Positions 59,478-64,000 of a stretch of 64,000 nucleotides of DNA are shown here, piece after piece; positions within the stretch are counted from its first letter, which is position 1, and every line of letters starts with the position of its first letter. Both the position numbers and the translations under genes were made by a program. The stretch comes from Rhizobium sp. GTDB taxonomy: Bacteria; Pseudomonadota; Alphaproteobacteria; Rhizobiales; Rhizobiaceae. The notes under the pieces are model-generated. The model made no database searches. It was not told where the DNA came from and was given only the letters and a program-made list of their open reading frames with translations. The stretch is from NCBI GenBank assembly GCA_002796995.1, contig PEKW01000002.1, forward strand, positions 753,990 to 817,989, written 5' to 3'.

Positions 59478-59783
59478 TCACTTCTCCTTGAACGACATCA
59501 CGGTGAATTCGGTGACGACGTCGGCCTGGAATTTCACGTAGAGCAGAAGATCGGCCGCCGGCACGTGATAGACGTCCTGCCAGACCCGGTGGTCGGCCAA
59601 CGTCGTCATCGACTTGTAGAACATGCGCCCTTCCATGCTTGCGATCGTCGCCACGATGCCACTTCGGTCGAAGCCGAGCGCCATGGCGTCCCGCAGCGCC
59701 GACGAGGTGATCGCCAACGTGCTGACGGAGCCGAGCGCAGCCTTGATCGCCGCGAGATCATAGGTCGGGCGTAACTTTTCCAC
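59478..59783 (-). CDS. mqsR: MqsR-family mRNA interferase toxin
   Basis: MqsR is a RelE-fold ribonuclease cutting mRNA at GCU. The 101-residue protein ends in the family hallmark FYKSMTTLADHRVWQDVYHV and TVMSFKEK, close to the E. coli protein. The start is GTG 59783; the region before it lacks a clear ribosome-binding site. It overlaps or abuts mqsA. Together they lie between pqqE and the PQQ-linked dehydrogenase. Confidence 0.9.
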   Translation of the reverse strand: MEKLRPTYDLAAIKAALGSVSTLAITSSALRDAMALGFDRSGIVATIASMEGRMFYKSMTTLADHRVWQDVYHVPAADLLLYVKFQADVVTEFTVMSFKEK

Positions 59784-59850
59784 GGAGAGAGGATGCCACC
59801 ATTAAGGTGTCATTTCAAGGGGCGTGTATTGCCGTGATGTGATGCGGATC

Positions 59851-60966
59851 TCACCGTCCCCGATAGACGAACGGCCCGGGTTCGGCTTCGCCATCCTCTT
59901 CAGCTGCGGCGGCAAGGGCGGCGTGGAGCGGCGAGCGGATGCAGACCGGGTCGGTGGCGGCAGCGTCGCCGGCGAGCGCCATCGCCTGGCAGCGGCAGCC
60001 GCCGAAGTCGATGTGCTTGCGCTCGCAGCTGCGACAGGGCTCGGCCATCCAGTCGTCGCCGCGATAGGCCTTGAAGGCCGCCCCCTCGAGCCAGATCGCG
60101 GAGAGCTTCGTCGCGCGGACATTGTCGAAGGTAAGCCCCGGTATGGTCTCGGCCGCATGGCAGGGCAAGACGCGCCCCGCCGGATTGACGTTGAGCCCTG
60201 TGCGGCCCCAGCCGCCCATGCAGGCCTTCGGATAGCGCGAATGGTGGTCGGCCGGCACATAGTCGATCACCAGCGTTCCGGCGAGCCGCTTCCGCGCCTC
60301 CGCGACGAAGGCGGTGGTCGCTTCCACCTGCGCCCGCGTCGGCATGAGCGAGGCCCGGTTGCGCTCGGCCCAGCCGTGGAACTGCACGGTGGCGATCTCG
60401 ATCCGCCGCGCGCCAAGCTCGATGGCAAGCCCCACCATGTCCTCGATTTCGTCCATGTTCTGCTTGTGGCAGACGGCATTGACGGTCAGCGGAATGCCGG
60501 CCGCGTGGGTCCAGCCGGCCACTGCGATCTTGCGGGCATAGCCGCCCGCATAGCCGCCGACCAGATCGGCCTTTTCCGGCGTGACCCCCTGGATCGACAG
60601 TTGCAGATGGTCGAGCCCGGCCTCCGAAAGCTCTGCGATCCGCGTCTCGGTCAGCCCGACGCCTGACGTGATGAGGTTGGTATAGAGCCCGAAGCCGGAG
60701 GCGGCCCTGGTCAATGCCACCAGATCGCGGCGCGAGGCGGGTTCGCCGCCGGAGAGATGCAGGTGCAGCACGCCGAGATCGGCCGCCTGGCGGAAGACCT
60801 CGATCCATTCCTCGGTCGAAAGCTCTTCCGAGGCGCGGGAAAGCTCCAGCGGGTTCGAGCAATAGGGACAGGCGAGTGGACAGCGATGGGTGAGTTCCGC
60901 CAGCATGGCGATCGGCGGTGGCGGGCGCTGGGCGGCGAAACGGACGGGCGAGGGGTGTTCGTTCAT
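59851..60966 (-). CDS. pqqE: PQQ synthesis radical SAM enzyme
   Basis: PqqE forges the carbon-carbon bond between Glu16 and Tyr20 of the PqqA peptide. The 371-residue protein has the radical SAM cluster motif CPLACPYC (C29, C33, C36) and a C-terminal SPASM domain with auxiliary cysteines at 249, 269, 311, 314, 324, 326 and 342. The ATG at 60966 overlaps the pqqD stop (ATGA). It is the last gene of pqqABCDE. The AREA after it holds the MqsRA module. Confidence 0.96.
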   Translation of the reverse strand: MNEHPSPVRFAAQRPPPPIAMLAELTHRCPLACPYCSNPLELSRASEELSTEEWIEVFRQAADLGVLHLHLSGGEPASRRDLVALTRAASGFGLYTNLITSGVGLTETRIAELSEAGLDHLQLSIQGVTPEKADLVGGYAGGYARKIAVAGWTHAAGIPLTVNAVCHKQNMDEIEDMVGLAIELGARRIEIATVQFHGWAERNRASLMPTRAQVEATTAFVAEARKRLAGTLVIDYVPADHHSRYPKACMGGWGRTGLNVNPAGRVLPCHAAETIPGLTFDNVRATKLSAIWLEGAAFKAYRGDDWMAEPCRSCERKHIDFGGCRCQAMALAGDAAATDPVCIRSPLHAALAAAAEEDGEAEPGPFVYRGR

Positions 60967-61304
60967 CGGACGATCTCCAGCAGGCGCCGGTCGGAAAACT
61001 CGCGGATGAAGGCGATGACGTCGGCGAGCACCTGACCCTGCGGCGCCTCGAACTGACGGGCAAAATCCGCAGCGATCGTGTCGAGGTCGCGGGTCCCGTC
61101 CAGCGCCTTGACGATGGCGACCGCGATCTCATCGAGCGCCAGTGCCCGTTCGGGCGCGAGCAGGACAGTCTGGCCGCGCACAGGATCCTCGCGCAGTCGC
61201 ACGCCGCGCGCCAGCCGGGCCACGGTTGCGCCGGTGACCGCGACGCCGGTGCCGCCGGCGGCCGCGTTTTCTCCGCTGATGGGGATCGTCCCTTCGCCGC
61301 TCAT
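60963..61304 (-). CDS. pqqD: PqqA-binding chaperone
   Basis: PqqD presents the PqqA peptide to PqqE. The 113-residue protein has a roughly 25-residue Gly/Ala-rich N-terminal extension before the winged-helix RRE fold (VRLREDPVRGQTVLLAPERALALDE, in part, then VAIVKALDGTRDLDTIA). The ATG at 61304 overlaps the pqqC stop by four bases. The product is short but complete for this family (usually about 90). Confidence 0.94.
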   Translation of the reverse strand: MSGEGTIPISGENAAAGGTGVAVTGATVARLARGVRLREDPVRGQTVLLAPERALALDEIAVAIVKALDGTRDLDTIAADFARQFEAPQGQVLADVIAFIREFSDRRLLEIVR

Positions 61305-62101
61305 TCCGCCGCCCCGCGCAAGGGGTTCTCGTCGAGCGCGCCGGTCACGCCCTCGCGCCCGTCCCAGCCGCCTGGCGGAAGGCGCGCCGGCGCCACATAG
61401 GCCGAATGCAGCGTATCGAGCTGCGACCACAGCACATCGGTCTTGAAGGTGAGCGCGGCGGCCGCCGCATCCTGTTTCTCCAGCGTGTCGGCATGGTCGA
61501 GCACGAAGGCGAGGCCGAACTTGACGTCCTGCGGCGCCTCGTTCAACCGCTGGCGGAAATAGGAGAGCGCGCTGTCGTCGGCGAAGGCATAGTGCTTGAG
61601 CAGCCCGGCAATGCGGTTCTCGTGGATCGCCGGGGCGAAGAGCTCGGTGAGTGACGAGGCGACCGCTTCGAGCAGCGGCTTTTCGCGGACGAAATGCACA
61701 TAGGCATCGACGGCAAAGCGCGTGCCCGGCAGCACGCCGCGGGTCGAGGCGACGAAATCGGGATCGAGCCCGACCGCCTCGGCAAGCTTCAGCCAGCGGC
61801 GGATGCCGCCACCCTCGTCCACACCGCCGTCATGATCCTCGATGCGGCTGCGCCAGATGCGGCGCAATTGCGGATCCTCGCAGCGCGACAGGAAGGCCGC
61901 GTCCTTCATCGGGATGCGGCTCTGATAGTAGTAGCGGTTGATCACCCAGGCGCGCACCTGGATCATCGAAAAGCCGCCGCCATGCAGCATCTGGTGAAAC
62001 GGATGCTTGTCGTGATAGCGCGACGCGCCGATCGCCCGCAGGCGCGCCTCGAACTGCTCTCTGTCAGGCGTGGGCAACAAGTGTGACCTCCATTCCGTCA
62101 T
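61301..62101 (-). CDS. pqqC: Pyrroloquinoline-quinone synthase
   Basis: PqqC catalyses the final oxygen-dependent ring closure and eight-electron oxidation to PQQ. The 266-residue protein shows HPFHQMLHGG, YYYQSRIPMKDAAFLSRCEDPQLRRIW (in part), and the active-site His-rich DHDG region. Starting at ATG 62101 it overlaps pqqB by 38 bases; a TTG at 62080 behind TGGAGG (six bases) is a realistic alternative giving 259 residues. It is cytoplasmic. Confidence 0.93.
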   Translation of the reverse strand: MTEWRSHLLPTPDREQFEARLRAIGASRYHDKHPFHQMLHGGGFSMIQVRAWVINRYYYQSRIPMKDAAFLSRCEDPQLRRIWRSRIEDHDGGVDEGGGIRRWLKLAEAVGLDPDFVASTRGVLPGTRFAVDAYVHFVREKPLLEAVASSLTELFAPAIHENRIAGLLKHYAFADDSALSYFRQRLNEAPQDVKFGLAFVLDHADTLEKQDAAAAALTFKTDVLWSQLDTLHSAYVAPARLPPGGWDGREGVTGALDENPLRGAAE

Positions 62102-62978
62102 GGCCGATTTCGAAACCTTGCGCCTCGACCTGATCGCGCTCCGGCCCGGCGCGCCAGATCGGGTTCGTATTGTTGATGTGGACATAGACCTTGCGGCCGA
62201 TCGACAGGGCCGACAGCGCCGCGAGGCTTCCGCCTTCGCCATGGATCGGGATGTGCCCCATGCGCCGTCCGGTCTTGCTGCCGACGCCGGTAACGATCAT
62301 CTCGTCGTCCTCGAACACGGTGCCGTCGAAGAAGACGAGGTCGGCACCTTCAAGCCGCTGGGCAAGCGCCGCCGGCATCGAGCCGCAGCCAGGAATGTAA
62401 TAGGCGCGCTTGTCGCCGATCCTGAATTCGACGCCGACGGTGTCGTCGGTTTCCTGTCCGAGCTTCAGGTCTGCCCCTTCGAGATAGAGCGGCACCTTGC
62501 CGGGCACGGCGAACAACCGGATCTCGAGGCCGTCAAGCGGCGAGAACGACGTGTCGAGACCGACGGTCCGCTGCTGCACGAGCGCGGGATCGAGCACCTG
62601 GAAGACCGGGTTCTGCCCGAGCGTCTCCATCAGCGCCGCCGTGGCAAAAAGCGTGAAGCTCTGCTTTTCCCGCAGCGTCAGGAGCCCGGTGACGTGGTCG
62701 ATGTCGCCATTGGTGACCACCACGCTTCTGATCGGGCTGTCGCGTAGCGCGTGCGGATGAAGGCAGGCATTGTGCTCGATCTGGGCGCGGATGTCGGGCG
62801 AGGCGTTGAACACGACCCAACGTTCGCCGCCCGGGCTGACCGCCAGCGACGATTGCGTCTGGGGTTTGAGGCCCGACGCCGGTTCACGCGCCGCGCGACA
62901 GTTCGGACAGCCGCAGTTCCACTGGGGCAGGCCTCCGCCGGCCGCGGCACCGAGCACGAGGAAACGAACTTGCGCCAT
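62064..62978 (-). CDS. pqqB: PQQ synthesis metallo-beta-lactamase-fold oxygenase
   Basis: PqqB is a metal-dependent hydroxylase acting on the Glu-Tyr intermediate. The 304-residue protein shows the zinc-site CGCPNCRAAR segment near the N-terminus, TNGDIDHVTGLLTLRE, YIPGCGSM, FFDGTVFEDDEM and HIPIHGEGG. ATG 62978 is used because the protein begins MAQVRFLVLGAAAGGG; a longer frame to 62996 adds six residues. pqqA lies 25 bases upstream. Confidence 0.95.
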   Translation of the reverse strand: MAQVRFLVLGAAAGGGLPQWNCGCPNCRAAREPASGLKPQTQSSLAVSPGGERWVVFNASPDIRAQIEHNACLHPHALRDSPIRSVVVTNGDIDHVTGLLTLREKQSFTLFATAALMETLGQNPVFQVLDPALVQQRTVGLDTSFSPLDGLEIRLFAVPGKVPLYLEGADLKLGQETDDTVGVEFRIGDKRAYYIPGCGSMPAALAQRLEGADLVFFDGTVFEDDEMIVTGVGSKTGRRMGHIPIHGEGGSLAALSALSIGRKVYVHINNTNPIWRAGPERDQVEAQGFEIGHDGMEVTLVAHA

Positions 62979-63003
62979 CGCCTCGTGCCCCGTCACCGTT
63001 CAA

Positions 63004-63099
63004 TCAGAACAGCACAGGTTCGTCGCCGTCCGCAGGGGCGTAACGGTTGATTTCCATGCCGCAGCTGACCTCGACGAATTTAGGGGCATTCCATTTCAT
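63004..63099 (-). CDS. pqqA: PQQ precursor peptide
   Basis: PqqA is the peptide from which PQQ is carved. The 31-residue product begins MKWNAPKFVEVSCG and contains E16-x3-Y20 (EINRY), the two residues fused by PqqE. It is too short for standard gene finders. GGGAGGAAG precedes the ATG at 63099. It is the first gene of pqqABCDE, and starvation-type or oxygen control would act from the 322-base gap upstream. Confidence 0.97.
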   Translation of the reverse strand: MKWNAPKFVEVSCGMEINRYAPADGDEPVLF

Positions 63100-63421
63100 G
63101 GTACTTCCTCCCAAGGTTGAAGAGCGCGCTTGTCGTCCTTTGCAAGAGCAAAACGCCGATTTTCCGACGGGTCGGAAGGCTGCCGGCTGGACACTCCTCC
63201 AAGCCTTGCGATCTTAGGGGCGCGGGTCCGACGCCCGCAATACAGCGAAACGTATCGGTTTTGGGCAAGCGCCGGCCGCATCCCCCTGAGCGCGCCAAGG
63301 CGGCAGATCCCGCTCGCGCCGGTCGACGATTTCGCTATGATCCGGCGTCGGGTACATGCCGCGGGCCTTGCCGGTGCGGGTGGTGGCTCGTGGCGAGGGG
63401 GCGGCGAACAGCCGGGATCGC
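63100..63421. other. Intergenic region between pqqA and the small membrane-protein gene
   Basis: This 322-base stretch separates the divergent pqqA and the gene at 63422 and must hold both promoters. I see no tRNA, repeat, riboswitch or further gene in it. Confidence 0.5.
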
Positions 63422-63865
63422 ATGGCTTCAAGAATGCTGAAGACAGTACTGGTGGCCCTTGCGGCTCTGGTTGTCGGATATCTCGCGGCCCTCGGCGTCG
63501 GGCTGGTCGCCTTCGATGTTTTCGAGGTGTCGCAGCGCGAGGGGGCCGCTGCCATGGGGCTGGCCTTCGTCATCGGCCCCGCCGCGGCAATGGCCTGCGC
63601 CCTCGCGGCATCAATCTGGTACTGGATCGTTTCCGGAAGGCGGAACCCGCAGATACGGGCGCCGCGCGGATCGGTGGCTCGCCTGGCATGGACCGCTGCC
63701 GCCGCCTTCGGCGGCTGGCTCGCCGGCCTCTTCCTCCAGTGGATGCTCGAAGGCCGGTCCTACGAGACCTTCATCGTCGCGCTCGCCGTTTCGCTGGCGC
63801 CTTGGCTCGGCGCGCTAGGCCTTGCCGCCGCAACATGGATCCTGCTGCGGCGGCGAGAGAGCTGA
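63422..63865 (+). CDS. Small integral membrane protein of unknown function
   Basis: The 147-residue protein has four hydrophobic segments (VLVALAALVVGYLAALG; GLAFVIGPAAAMACALAASI; ARLAWTAAAAFGGWLAGLF; VALAVSLAPWLGALGLAAA in part). ATG 63422 is used; ATG 63434 is possible. No family recognised. It is convergent with bioY. Confidence 0.65.
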   Translation: MASRMLKTVLVALAALVVGYLAALGVGLVAFDVFEVSQREGAAAMGLAFVIGPAAAMACALAASIWYWIVSGRRNPQIRAPRGSVARLAWTAAAAFGGWLAGLFLQWMLEGRSYETFIVALAVSLAPWLGALGLAAATWILLRRRES

Positions 63866-63893
63866 GCGTGAGGCGCTGGTGTAAATGGGCCGC

Positions 63894-64000
63894 TCAGACG
63901 CGCTCGGTCAGCAGCGGATAGCCGACCATGACGGCGCGGCCGGCAAGGCCGGCGATCGCGGCCTTCAACAGGTCGCCCGGGATGAAGGCCGTCGAGCCGA
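63894..64000 (-). CDS. bioY: Biotin transporter BioY, C-terminal end only
   Basis: The last 35 residues of a minus-strand gene run off the window edge. They read GSTAFIPGDLLKAAIAGLAG in part, ending in YPLLTERV. The FIPGDLLKA segment is the conserved last helix of BioY, the S-component of the biotin ECF transporter. The remainder is outside the window. Confidence 0.8.
   Translation of the reverse strand, partial: GSTAFIPGDLLKAAIAGLAGRAVMVGYPLLTERV

Noticed and set aside
63130-63921. A 263-codon plus-strand frame over the last membrane-protein gene
   Set aside because: It is Arg/Pro-rich, crosses the real gene in another frame and reads into the bioY end.
1-64000. tRNA or rRNA genes
   Set aside because: No cloverleaf with the conserved GGTTCRA T-loop or rRNA motif was seen in any intergenic gap.

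Overview
This window reads as a chromosomal segment from a GC-rich alphaproteobacterium of the order Rhizobiales, most likely Rhizobiaceae (Rhizobium/Agrobacterium/Shinella-like). Pointers are rhizobial intergenic mosaic (RIME-type) repeats, a BA14K-family protein, DUF1217 proteins otherwise known from rhizobial flagellar clusters, methyl-accepting chemotaxis proteins with a terminal WxxF tail, a canonical Pho box before phoX, and the ATG/GTG codon style of the genes. Coding density is high. I see no rRNA, tRNA, IS element, prophage or CRISPR array.

Layout. 1-5.4 kb: the 3' part of tex, a cyclopropane fatty acid synthase, ubiA and a DUF6101-type gene. 5.6-10.6 kb: two large paralogous DUF1217 proteins, each built of about five tandem units. 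10.6-16.1 kb: the molybdate uptake operon modABC behind a perfect Mop box, facing a convergent operon sua5 - FAD-linked dehydrogenase - short modE. 16.3-18.1 kb: a GGDEF-family protein with a degenerate active site and an unknown conserved gene. 18.4-21.1 kb: a cobalamin riboswitch in front of gbcA-gbcB (Rieske betaine demethylase and its reductase). 21.2-25.3 kb: two small exported proteins, a ZntB/CorA transporter, and a Tat-exported PhoX phosphatase with a Pho box. 25.4-27.6 kb: a prokaryotic pentameric ligand-gated ion channel translationally coupled to a membrane Cache sensor. 27.8-31 kb: an acyl-CoA dehydrogenase, a RIME repeat, a crotonase and a small secreted protein. 31-33 kb: two RNA methyltransferases. 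33.2-38.6 kb: two chemoreceptors flanking a DUF4424 gene. 38.6-44 kb: paired DUF883-like proteins, ABM/YdhR-type monooxygenases with a divergent LysR regulator, Fe-type superoxide dismutase, an exported protein, a cysteine-cluster protein and an MFS carrier. 44-53.3 kb (minus strand): dxs, pirin, a MntA/HepT toxin-antitoxin pair, a TAXI-TRAP transporter with its DUF1850 partner, xseB and an HDAC-like deacetylase. 53.4-57.6 kb: thioesterase, small proteins, rsgA, cold-shock protein and secreted proteins. 57.7-63.1 kb: a sorbosone-type PQQ-linked dehydrogenase, an MqsRA toxin-antitoxin module and the complete pqqABCDE operon. The window ends in a small membrane protein and the 3' end of bioY.

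How the parts fit. PQQ made by pqqABCDE could serve the nearby soluble sugar dehydrogenase. The short ModE encoded opposite modC is the obvious ligand for the Mop box. Glycine betaine breakdown appears to be tied to B12 status through the riboswitch. The most unusual candidates for a little-described system are the ion-channel/Cache operon, the B12-gated betaine demethylase with a possible Shine-Dalgarno-masking hairpin, and the pair of giant tandem DUF1217 proteins.
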